The notes beneath the pieces were generated by a model. That model did no database searches, was not told where the DNA came from, and was given only the letters and a program-made list of their open reading frames with translations. A stretch of DNA of 64,000 bases from Melieria omissa (lineage: Eukaryota > Arthropoda > Insecta > Diptera > Ulidiidae). Within the stretch, counting starts at the first letter, position 1. Each line of letters begins with the position of its first letter. Positions 49,784-61,238 of this stretch are shown here, one piece after another. The position numbers and the translations under genes were made by a program. The stretch lies in the NCBI GenBank assembly GCA_963971225.1, contig OZ020267.1:115578936-115642935 (forward strand), in the 5' to 3' direction.

Positions 49784-51351
49784 CAGTGGCGCACACAGGG
49801 GAGGGTTTTTGGGGTTTAAACCCCCCGAAATATCTTGAAGTTAGTACAGAAATTTAATTTAGAACCGTCGCATATATATTCAATCATCAATGACACTAGT
49901 CGACACAAAAAATGCACCTTAAAATAAAAGTGTTTTCTAGACTAGTTTTGGGCCGCTGAACACGAAGCTGAAGATAAAAAACCAGTTTTTTTCCTGTTGT
50001 TTCAGTTATGAGCACATTAATCGTAAACTAATCATCCGACTAAAACAATCTGTCCGTCGGTCAGAATATAATAACTTAACCTTTCCAGAGATACACAACA
50101 ATTCAATAATCATAATTTTTTATAGATCAAATAAATTATCTCCTTTGGTTTTAAAATCTAAGATGAAAGATATATTATTTGTGCAAATTTTAAGCCTAAC
50201 ACCAATAGAATCGAAAGAAAAATGACAAAGTTACTTTTCATTTATTACACTGTGCGAAACATTTATTTATTTTTTCCGAGATCCATCTTAACCCTTCGAT
50301 GCATGATTTAATTTCCGTGAAGAAAAAACTTTTTTGTTATATAATTCTTGTTGCTTGTTAGATTCTGATGGTAAAAATGACATTTTGTTGAATTCCTGTA
50401 TCTATGAAAGAAGTTTTGCGGCCATTTTCCGTATCCTGATGAGAGCGCTACCGCCGAAATGAAAATCGGCTTTATCAATATTTTAGTGTTGACAACTACG
50501 GGGAGTCGAACAGATTCTGATGGTAAAAATGACATTTTGTTGAATTCCTGTATCTATGAAAGAAGTTTTGCGGCCATTTTCCGTATCCTGATGAGAGCGC
50601 TACCGCCGAAATGAAAATCGGCTTTATCAATATTTTAGTGTTGACAACTACGGGGAGTCGAACAGAGGTCAGAGGTCACTGTATACTCGTAATTTAACGC
50701 ACTAAACAGCTGAGCGACGGCGATCGCCATATCACCATCGCCATCAATAACCAAAATTATTTCACCAAATCGAAACACTTGTTGCTTTTTCGATTCTTTT
50801 GCGCATACTTTCAATGTTAATCGCAAAATTCCGTTAGTAATCAATTGGTTTAACTTAAAAGATGCAACTGAAGAATGAAAGACTGTAAAATGCTGAATAG
50901 AATAGTTGTCAAATCTATGAAAAGTTAGAATTGCATATATGCAATGCCATGCAGCGAAGGGTTAATGTTGATAAAGACGTGAAACTAAAGGTAATTTATA
51001 GTAACCTGGCATAGATATTTAGTTTTTCATTTTCTGACCCAAAGTCCCTTTTAAGGGACTTTAAAATTTTAGGGACATAGATATTTCAAATATTTTTTTT
51101 AAATATTTGCGGTTGCGCAATGATGAAGATATCGGTATCAAATGAAAGAGAAAAATTGTCTTCTTTTAACTAAAGTTTATATTTTGCACTTTCAGGACCA
51201 AAATATGTCAGGTAGGGAAAACACACATGTCTTAGATCTCATTCTGTAGATTCATACATCAAAATTTTATTCTATTTCAAAGTTCACAAAAAAGGTACAC
51301 AAAAGTTACACAACCCCCTCCCCCCAGAAAAAAATCCTGCGTGCGCCACTG
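49784..51351. mobile_element. hAT element with CAGTGGCG ends and 8-bp duplication
   Basis: A 1568-bp element flanked by identical CATGTATG (49776-49783 and 51352-51359). The ends are inverted copies of CAGTGGCGCAC(A/G)CAGG, followed by G-rich then A/T-rich subterminal sequence. No transposase frame is visible. It carries a perfect 152-bp tandem duplication. Parts of it recur at 17170-17269 and at about 62080-62330. Confidence 0.9.
50360..50663. repeat. Perfect tandem duplication of 152 bp
   Basis: Two copies, starting AGATTCTGATGG at 50360 and 50512, appear identical by eye over their whole length and end in GGGGAGTCGAAC. The identity implies a very recent duplication, a collapsed polymorphism or an assembly artefact. 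Confidence 0.92.
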
Positions 51352-51359
51352 CATGTATG

Positions 51360-54300
51360 TATGTATATATGCACAGATATACTAAATATATATAAGTACT
51401 TAGATTAAAAAAAATTGTACGTTGTTCGCCCAAAGCACATATCACTCTTCTGCAACAAACATACATATTCTCACCTCTGAAAAGGAGACCATTTATTTGC
51501 TGCAAATGAAAGACATTTTTGTTCGGCAAAAGCTATCAAGTGGAAAAAGTTGGAAAATCCACAGGTTGCTGGAGTATGAGCCGTTGGCGTGTGCCAATTT
51601 TATGCGAAGCGGTCCCCTTTCTATTACGCTGTTAATAGGATGTGCTGCTGCCATTTCCGCAGGACAGCGATTGCCCAGTCGTACAAAGAAAAAACATACA
51701 AAAATAAACAAAACCTCACATGAAAGACAGAAATGAAGGATTGGTATAGGGCATGTTGTGTAAATAAAGAAATCATCGAATTTTCCGCACGACAGCACTT
51801 AACCCCCGCCCAACCAGCACGCACCGACATACCGATACCACATCGTACGCCACACGCAATTGTCGCAATTGATTGCATGGAGGTGTGTGTGTCTGCTTGC
51901 GGGCTGGTCAGATATCCGCGCGAGTGTGTTGTTCGCCGGCGTGTGCACCGCATTCGGAGGCATGCAGCAAACGATTACTGTGTGAACGAGTATCAGGATA
52001 TTTATGCGCTTATTTATTTATTTGTGCAGAATTACTTGCGATTTAGATATGCGAGTTATTAGCAAGGATAAACAGGACGCATTGACTCGTAAAGTACGGT
52101 GCGGTTGCACAGACCCCTTTCTCTTATTCTGTTACCCGTTGGCGACTCGCATTCGTCAGTGAGAGAATCAATCATTTCTGAACTTGATTCATTATTCGAA
52201 TATGTGCGGCCAGGAGAAAAACGGTCAGCCCTTGCAAATAACTTTATAATAACCATCTTTTTGGGGCAGCCGTTGGACTATATAATTTTATTTACATTTG
52301 CCTTGTGTGTGTGTGTGTGTTTGTGTGTGGTGGTTGTGAATCTTCAAATATGATCTACTTAATTTTCAGACTTGTTAGCAATCATGAAAAAGGAAACAAA
52401 CCCAAAATATTCGTTCTGAATAGAATTTTGAATTTTCCAATGTATTACGATTTCACTTGAATTTAATATATGCACATATGTATGTATATTAAAGAGAAAA
52501 ATTCAATAAAGTTGGGTTGGGTTTGAATCTTTGGCTCAGCGACCATGCACAGACTGCGCACAAGTCCTGTTGTAGCCGCAACGTTACTGGTCAATAAAAA
52601 TTAAGTAGGGAAACTTGTGCATCTTTGAGCCATTCAGTTGGAGGAACTCAGAGTAAAAACTGTCTCTTCATATATGAGTCTTCTAGCCTTACCGTGGGAA
52701 TCAGTCATATCGTTCTGACTCGTCATATCGTTATAGAATCTCCGTGGCTTTGCATGTGACTCGAGAATACACCTAAAATACTTCTATGGCAGCAGTAACA
52801 AGTTCTTTAGTCTTTTATCAAACGATTCTACGGGGCTTTGAAAACTATATAAGCGTTTATAATGTTCTGCCGCGGCTTCCAATTGGGAGTGCACACGAGC
52901 ACGTTTTTGGCATATCCTTCCACCGAGTATCATCTGCCTAGTCCTTGACATTCACTAGTCTACTGGTCACACATAAGCATTTCTGACACCTAACAAGCAA
53001 CACGTCCTGCCCCATTATAAGATAAATAGTGCGAAAGCTGCTCGCCACGTTTGTATAAGGTCGAGTGTTTGTCTGGTAAATATTACATAAAGCGGCGGCT
53101 CGCTCAGCTCCCACGTGTCGGCAAATGCCGCAGGGCGAGCCATTCCCGATTGCCCGTTTGTTGTGCACAGCTTCTGACTGATTTAATAAACAGAGCCGAG
53201 ATAAGGTCGCAATTGAAAGCCGTTCATTGCACATTAAAGACTCCTACTCGTATAAATTGCGTTCCGGCGCACTGAGGACCGATGCCGTAGTGGTGCTTGC
53301 CAGTGGCCCGCTTCAGATTAGTTTTGTCCGCCTCGTTGAGCAGGGAAACGACACAAGTCACAAGCCAAGTTCAGCATTGGCAGCCCAGGCTGCAAAAGAC
53401 CAATGTTTTTAGTAATAAAAAGACCAACACGAGAAGAACCACGTGGCGGCACACCACAAGAGCAACTTGAGTTGTGTTTGTGTGGTGAAGTGTGTGCAGT
53501 GTAGGAAGTTGGTGTCGAGAGTACTTTTCGGGACAAATAGGAAGCATCTGTGTGAATTTTGCTGAATAATATTTAGTAGCAGCGGTCACGCGCGCTGCAA
53601 ATTTTCTATCTACTGTTTTAACCCCTTTCAACTTCAAATGCGGTCGCACACGCAGACAGACGTTTGCATTTTCTATTAAATCTTATTCAACACCATATAG
53701 TCTAAAGTCGACTAGAAGACTTTAAACACAAGCTTCACATTTATTCCAGCCAAATTATTCATTCGAATCCCGACATCCTCGGGGCACAGCGAAAAATACG
53801 CGGATGTCAAAAGCTCTAATTATCCCACTACTTAGGCATATTTGCATGATAACTCAGAAAACGCCGCTTAATTCAATTTTGAATTAGCACCTTGCCATCT
53901 ATCGTCATATGCCACCGTTCGTCATGTTCGTTTCACTCGCTCTAGCGCCATCGTTTCCATGAGAACGATTCATCATATCGAAAGCAAACCGAAATATTGT
54001 ACAATTAGTATTTTTAAGATTTGTAATTTGCTCTCAAATTACATCCAAATCGCTTCCACTACGTTGTTGTCCGCTTCGCCAGTTGCCGTCGCTCGGTTCA
54101 AAGTACACCGACTGCTTTCTTACACCTGCCAACGTCTGTTGCTTCAATCTAATTCAATTAAATTATGTATGTACGTCAGCGTCGCTGCCAATTTGGATTT
54201 TCCCTTTCCGTTGTCCCAGCTTTGACTTGGGCTCTGGCTCTTACCCGATTTAGCGACTTTCAAATATTGTTTTGTATTCAGTTATTGTTTCGTTCGCTTG

Positions 54301-54781
54301 TTGCATGCAGCATGCCTGATGCCACATGGCTCAGCCCTCCCTCTGTTTGCGACGGTGGGCACCGGAAACGCTAAGAACAACATTATAAATATTTAACGAT
54401 AGAATGCAGCTCCGCTTAGGCTGATTCACACCGTTGAGGAACTTGTGCAGAGATTTAAACAAATGGATTAGGCGAGCCATAGTTTCTTCCATGCGAGCCT
54501 ATCTGTGTCGTCAAGAATGTGAGACACCTTTTCTGTCGATGAGCTTGAAAGTTGACCAGTCAACGTTTTTTCCTGACTTTGTCACGCAACTCTGATCTAC
54601 TTGTTAAGAGTTCGATGCCACATGCATTAACTAATCGAACGGCAAGAAACCGCTATGAATAATTCCATTTACATACCAACAGGCTTATTGAACCACTCCT
54701 TACAATGTTACTGGGAGATTTTTCGTCAGCTACTTAGAGTGTGTTCTAGAAATATACATTTGTTATGTGTATGTGTGAGTG
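51360..54781. other. Intronic or intergenic, no coding exon supported
   Basis: AT-rich, with a TG microsatellite near 52306-52331 and CA-rich patches. Open frames near 53050-53650 are short and domain-free. Nothing else could be assigned. Confidence 0.45.
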
Positions 54782-55249
54782 CATATCGCACACGCACAAC
54801 AAAAGTGACACAACTAAAAATTTTGGATTTTTCAGGAAACACAAAGAACTGTTTTTGAGCTAAATAAACATATGATTTTAATAACAAATATAAATGACAG
54901 TTCAAAAGTTGAAAGAAAATTTTTGAAAATTCATAATTAATTTTAATAATTAAAAATATATGCAAAAATTTTCAGAATTTGGCTTAAAATTAACTTTAAC
55001 AACAATTTATTTCGTCAAAAGTGACACAATTTGAGTTAGGACTCTTTTGCATTGAGCTGCAGCGATCTAATAGCATCAAACTTCTGACATGAAGAGAAAC
55101 CTAACTGTATTTTTGCAACAGTTAGCAACAATAAAATATACTGAGCTTTTGCTGATTGGTAGATTTATGCATTGTGTACAGTATTAACACATAAACCCGA
55201 AAATGAAAAATTTTGAGTTGTGTCACTTTTGTAGTGCGTGTGCGATATG
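54782..55249. mobile_element. 468-bp terminal-inverted-repeat element
   Basis: The left end reads CATATCGCACACGCAC(A)ACAAAAGTGACACAACT. The right end is its inverted copy (CATATCGCACACGCAC, then TACAAAAGTGACACAACT), with near identity over about 40 bp. The inner word AAAAGTGACACAA occurs again at about 55018. The exact border and target duplication are unclear. No coding capacity. Confidence 0.85.
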
Positions 55250-57688
55250 GTATTTGCAAAGGTAATCGGCATTGTTTGAATTTTTGATAAATGCTTCAGC
55301 GGAAATAAACTCAAATGCAGCAACAATGTTTCAGCAGTGCTCTACTGGCACTTGTGTAATATTTCACTGAAATATTTATTACTATTTCAATTATCTCTGG
55401 CGTTGATACAGATACAACTTTAAATCTGTTCAACAAGGATACAGCACTCGAGACGTTAATTTTCCGATGCGAATGATACCTTAAATATAAAAAATTTCAG
55501 CATTTTGAAAATACTTTCCACGCAGCATTCAAAACTTCTTATGAACTTAAAACGTTTACTTATTTTATAACCACAACAACCATTTCCACATACAAACATT
55601 TTCCATTGCTGCTACTCATTAATCATGACTTTCATATTTCAATGCCGTCCGATGGGCTATTCGCATTGCGGCTGGCACTCCACTTAAAGTGAAGTGCTGC
55701 AAACGCTACAGGTGGTCCGCGCTGGGCAGTTCCTTATTTTCGTTTCAACTCCAACAACTCCAGCAACAATAAAAGCATTGAAACTATTCAGTTTCATACG
55801 CCACCCTCGTTTTGCTCTCCCGCCAACTAACGAATGTATTTTCAGTGTTTTACTCTTTTGGCACCTAATCTGTTTCTTTTCCCTGCACTTACATCACATA
55901 TGCCAGCACGCGCTCAAATATGCCTGGAAAGGCTAAATATTGTTAGCGTTCAAGGCAGGAAGGGGCAAACGTTTAGCAAATCGCATAAGCGCATTTGGTG
56001 AGGCAATAGCAGTGGTTGGGCACAAAACTTTTCGGGAAAACACCATTTGAGACCATATTTGTCACGCAAAATTTTTATAACCAGCAGATATTTGGAAACG
56101 ATTTGAACTTTCAATCCTCTGTGCGGTAGGAAAAGCGCTGATAAACGTCAAATGTAGAACATTGAGGTGAAGTCCCATCCCCACTTTTGACTGATGTCCT
56201 TTACCGTTTGGGGGTGCAAAAAAAATGCAAAATCGAGAAACAATTTTCATTATCATTAACATCAGATATGCATAACTGTCATTATATACTTTCATTTATG
56301 TTCTCATTGTTACACTTTTTCCAAGTACTGCAAACTAATTGCGAACTAATGACTTTCGCCATATAACTAGCAGGACAGCATAGAACAACGCCGTCATAAC
56401 AATAATACGATAGAAATGTTACATATCTGTGGGAATAATGTCTTCACACGCATTTACCGCTGGCTTCATAAGATATAGTATTAACACCTAACATAGTTGT
56501 CCATTGTCCAACTTGTGCTTTTCAGTCGTCAACTCTAAGCTTGTGCAGCCGATTGGCATTTCTGCCGTCTGTTTGCCAAGTTATCAGCAGACTCAGCCAG
56601 AAATCAAGTGTGAAAAGCATGAGCGCTGCCGAGTCACCCTCGCCTTCCGCCTTGCACCTGTTTGCCAGCAGCAGGAGCAGCTTGTACGGTCTTTTCAACG
56701 GGCGTCCCAGCGCCGCGCCGGTGCGCTTTGGAAAGCAGCATCGAGTTAAGTGCGCGTGCTCCGCTCGCTTTCACAGTAGCAATTTTGTAAAAATCTCCAG
56801 AGACATGCGAAAATTGTCGAAACAACACAACACAGCAACAAGTAACAAACAACGACAGGTATGTGTGTGCAAACTTGGCGCCGCAAGCTGTATGCACGCA
56901 GCCGCTGAGGTTTTTCGGCAATTCTTTGAGGAGCTGACTGACTGCTGGGTAAAGCGAGCTGTGCGCGTGGGCTTTCTATGCGTAAAGGTTGCGGATGCAG
57001 TTGGCACTGGAGTCGGCCAGCACTGCGGCAGCGAGTCCCCACAGCATTTTCTCTAAATATTTCCTTTGCGCATAAATTCACAGTCGCCCAAGGTGTAATT
57101 ATGCTGGGCTGTGATACGGCACGGCAGTCTCTGTTACGCGCTGCGTGCGTCGTGGATTTATTAATGCAAATGCCGCATAAAATATCCCTACTTACTCACT
57201 GAACAGCAAGAATAGGCAGTAGAAATTACCATTGAATACATTTTAAAAGCGAATTGAATTTACATTCCTTTCGGTGGTCTGAACGTGCACCGCAGGACTA
57301 CGATTGAATGTGAAATGAAGTAGCGAATGTGGAATGACACACATACATATGTTTCGGCATTCGTGTATTTGGTGCGTAGATAAATAAAGAAGTTATCTTT
57401 GCTGAGAAAGACAAAAGATTTTATTTCGCAAATGGCGCAAACTGCTGACGTATATTAGGGTTTTATTTTGTTATTTGAAAATAAATATTTTAGTTAATTT
57501 GATATATTTGTAAATTTCCAAACTTAAACTTATTTTGCTCAAAAGAAATATTCAAAAACTTTATGTAATGATAAATGGTAGATCATAGTATAATTCCTGT
57601 TAGAGTAGAGTTGGAATTATTCAAAGTCACCAAAAAGCAAGTTTTTGCTCCATATAAAGAAAATCTATTATTTGAAAAATTTATTTAG
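55250..57688. other. Intronic or intergenic, with one coding-like stretch
   Basis: Mostly AT-rich. Bases 56619-56744 have coding-like codon use (see findings) but no recognised product, and the surrounding open frames are Cys/Arg-rich shadows. No other feature seen. Confidence 0.4.
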
Positions 57689-57690
57689 TA

Positions 57691-58927
57691 GGGGAATTGG
57701 TTCGGTTGTGGACACCCTTTTGTTTTTGGCTCATAACGTTTCACCAAGTTCATATTAATCAGACATATGGGTATCTATGGAAAGCTAGAGGCCTTAGCTA
57801 ACAAGTAGTGACGAAAATAAATCGATTCCGTCAAATAGAAAAGTTTTTTTTTTATTTTATAAATTAGTCATTTTTTACACAAATTTTTTTTGGTTCGGTT
57901 GTGGGCACCCTTGGAAAATTTGCTGGAAACGGGGAAATATGAAGAAAAACCAACACGAATATAAAAAAATATTAAATTTTAATTATTTGAAGCACAATGC
58001 ACACATGTGAAGTAGCTGGTACGCATGTCGGCACACTTTGGATGGACGGGCATTTCAAAATGTAAGTGACCAGTCAACCAGAGTCGTTCTCCTGGGCTGT
58101 CAAGAAGACCTAAAGTAAAATGAAATTCAACAATTCAACCTAATTAATCAACACTCTTCAAGTGCTGTGACGTGCAGAAGGTGGAAAACACCAGTTAACC
58201 TGATTCGATGGCACGCGCTGATAACATCCACGAAGAAGATCTAAGAAAACACCACCGTCGACGGCTTTGATGTCTCCGAAATTTTCTTCCACCTCTTCAT
58301 GTAGCGTTGAAGAGTGGTTCGAGAAATCGCATACGCTGCGGCAGTCGATTTTGTGGGTAGCTTATCTGCAGAACAATGTTTATTTGCATCCAGCACATTA
58401 AAAAAGATATCGGACGATTTTTTAATTCATCCTCGGATGATATGGCTAAAATAACCAAAAAATGCGTAAAAACACCATTTCCGATGATATAACTTACCAA
58501 AAATTACCAAATCACCAAAAAAACGAGTGCCCACAACCGAACTAATTGCGGCGCCCACAACCAAATTTGGCAGCCATTTTGAGAAGAAGGCAAACATTTG
58601 TTTGGGGTAAACATATTGGTTGTAATCAATATTGGATCACAAAGTATAATAAATTTAATAAATAAAAAAGCATTTTACTCACCTTCTCGATGGATTCACT
58701 TCGATTTATGACACCATTTAAAATGTTTAAAAAAATGTTTGTCTTACTTTTTAAGCACAGAAAGATATATATATGGTCCCAACACAAATCAGGCGTGTCT
58801 GTTCGACTCAGTATTTGGCACAAAAAGATCGTGCTTCCATAATGAACAAATGGCCTTAGCCAAAAAAAACCCAGCCTGCTTTCTATCAAAAGATACGAAG
58901 GGGTGCCCACAACCGAACCTATTACCC
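57691..58927 (-). mobile_element. pogo-like element with psq-type helix-turn-helix remnant
   Basis: A 1237-bp element flanked by TA (57689-57690 and 58928-58929). The ends are inverted: GGGGAATTGGTTCGGTTGTG on the left, and GGGTAATAGGTTCGGTTGTG when the right is reversed, each followed by G(A/G)CACCC. The word GGTTCGGTTGTGGGCACCC recurs near 57891, and inverted near 58528 and 58548. On the minus strand at about 58390-58241 a frame reads DKLPTKSTAAAYAISRTTLQ then RYMKRWKK, a psq-type HTH as at the start of pogo transposases, before a stop. The DDE part is not seen. Confidence 0.82.
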
Positions 58928-58929
58928 TA

Positions 58930-61227
58930 CGATAGCGTTTGCAACTAGTTGCCTTTATTAGTTTTAATATAATTATTCAAAATTCTATCTTTGTTCATTA
59001 TTTGTAATTATTAGATTATTATAACTTTTTATAATTTGTAAGTATATTTTACACAAATAAAAACTAAATAAAAAACATATTTTGTTTTAAGCTACTTGTC
59101 GACGATTGTCAAATAGAAATTGCAGCATTTTCAGTTTGGTGGGAGAATTGAGAACCTCTCGTCCTCTCAGTAAAAATATGCAGCTTTATTAATTCCACTT
59201 CTCAATTAAACTAATTTCTGTGCATTGTTTCACTCAAAACTGTGTCATCCTACCTTAGTCATGACACTCTGCCATTAAAGTGTTCAAATTTGTCTAATCC
59301 GCATGTTGAGAAGAGTGTTACACGCTATGCTTGGCTTGCACATGAATTTAATCTCTCCAATTGAGGTCAAAATATGAATCTGCGCCAATTCTGCTGCTGC
59401 CATTTCGAACTCTTTAATTAAAGTTAATAATATTTTCACATTAAGTTATTATACTGCACATTAATCTTGCAACTCGGAAATGGCCTCAATAGACTTTCCA
59501 TTCGCCATCCACCGTCTGGCGTTCGATTCTCGGCAGCGCCGACACTCATTCGCTGAAACGTTACGTTTGTCTGTGCGTCCCGGTGGCTGTCTATAACTGT
59601 TTTTTGCCACTACGTACCGAGTTGACAGCGGCAGCAAGATAACGTTCGGCATGCTGATATTAGCACTTTGGGAACGGCGATAGCGTTGAAAGTGCAGTTG
59701 ATGCTGCAACGGGACGAAAAACGCTCAATGCTGGTGCCGGTGTGGGCGAACAGTGCAAACCTTTGGACACAACTCGATTTGCCATGTCAGACATGGGAGG
59801 ACTGCTTGGATCGCTGTGAGCAACCTGATAGCCACCGTTTAAAGATGTCAACTGTGTCGTATGTTTACATGCAAACGATTTCAAAACGTTTTCCTGCACC
59901 ATTTAGCACTCACCTCGCAACCTCACTACTTCCCGTCTGCCCAGCTGTCGACTGTAGTTCACCTCATGCAGCTGCGACGCCATTAATGAACGATGGAGGC
60001 TGCGCACGACAGGGCGGCAAAAGCGAAAAGATGTGCGCAAATTGATAGTGGCGTGAGCAATGTGTGGAAGATACGATTCCGATACGAAGCGCATGTTAAA
60101 TGCAGTGGTTAAATTGCAAATTTGTCTTCTCTTTTGATGCCTTTTACGCAACGTGTATTCCACATATTCGAAGCCAGCAGCGAGCAACAGTTGTTTCCTT
60201 TATTAACTTAAATTTTTCAAAAGTTCGGTGATAGTGCAGAATTTTCTCAATTCAGAGCTATTCGCACCCACAACCTTAATCCACTGTACTGGACTAAGAA
60301 ATGGCTAGCGGCTTATTTTCAATAATAAAACTTTCATAGCGCTAAAACTTTCTAAAGAAACCAAGAGCAAAGCAACTCTTGCTGACTTCACTACAGAAAA
60401 TTTAGTTTCAGCTTAATATTCGGAATGCAGTTTTATCTTTTATCCCCTGATATAGTTGAATCTTTCAGTGCGATTAAATGTACTACGTCAGCTTTATCAA
60501 TAGACTGAACAACGTAGACAATTGAAAGCTACAGCTACATGTACGTTGTTTGTAAAATTTTTATAACCAAAACCACTAGACCTCTTTATTTAACGTCATG
60601 TATACCTATAAACTGCTTTGAAACTGTTTGTGAAACATACATATGTGCACATGACAAATGCTTTGTAAATAGATTTTCGACAGTTGCATCACCACCTACG
60701 AGTATAACCAACTGGGTCCCATACCTTGCGGACATTTCTTACCCCTAACAACATAAGCAGTGCGAAGCAGAACTTTCACTGATTGTGGGCCAGATGCCTC
60801 GTCACCGACGTTTTCACACGTCTGCAGTTTAATGTGCGCAATTGGAAGATTAAATTTCATAAATGAATTATTTTGTGCGAAATTTGACAAGTCAGCAACT
60901 GCGTCAAATCGGCGAATGTGAGCCGTGTGCGTGTGAACGGGCAAATGTTTGCATAAGGCTCATTGAGCACGTCATAAGGTAATAAAAATTTGCTGAATCA
61001 AAACTTTGGCTGGCATTATAGACACGCAGTACAGCAATTACCCACGGCTAATGCCTAAATGATTCGTTGTTCGCTGCAACTTTAACTTGGAAAACTCAAA
61101 TTTTTGTATAGACCTGAGATGCAAGTGAGATATTCGCATGATTTGAATTATTTTTTACATAAATATCCAGTAATTAGTTGATTTGATTAATAAATAAGTG
61201 TGGTTTGTTTTTGCTTTGCCATTTCAG
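58930..61227. other. Upstream intron of DH31 (proposed), no coding exon supported
   Basis: AT-rich DNA with open frames at about 59460-60190 on both strands that carry no recognisable domain. It ends in the polypyrimidine tract and CAG acceptor of the DH31 coding exon. Confidence 0.45.
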
Positions 61228-61238
61228 ACTCGTCCACA

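Noticed and set aside
56541..57056. 171-codon plus-strand frame as a whole gene
   Set aside because: Only its first part has coding-like codon use; the rest is a Cys-rich shadow that overlaps equally long minus-strand frames.
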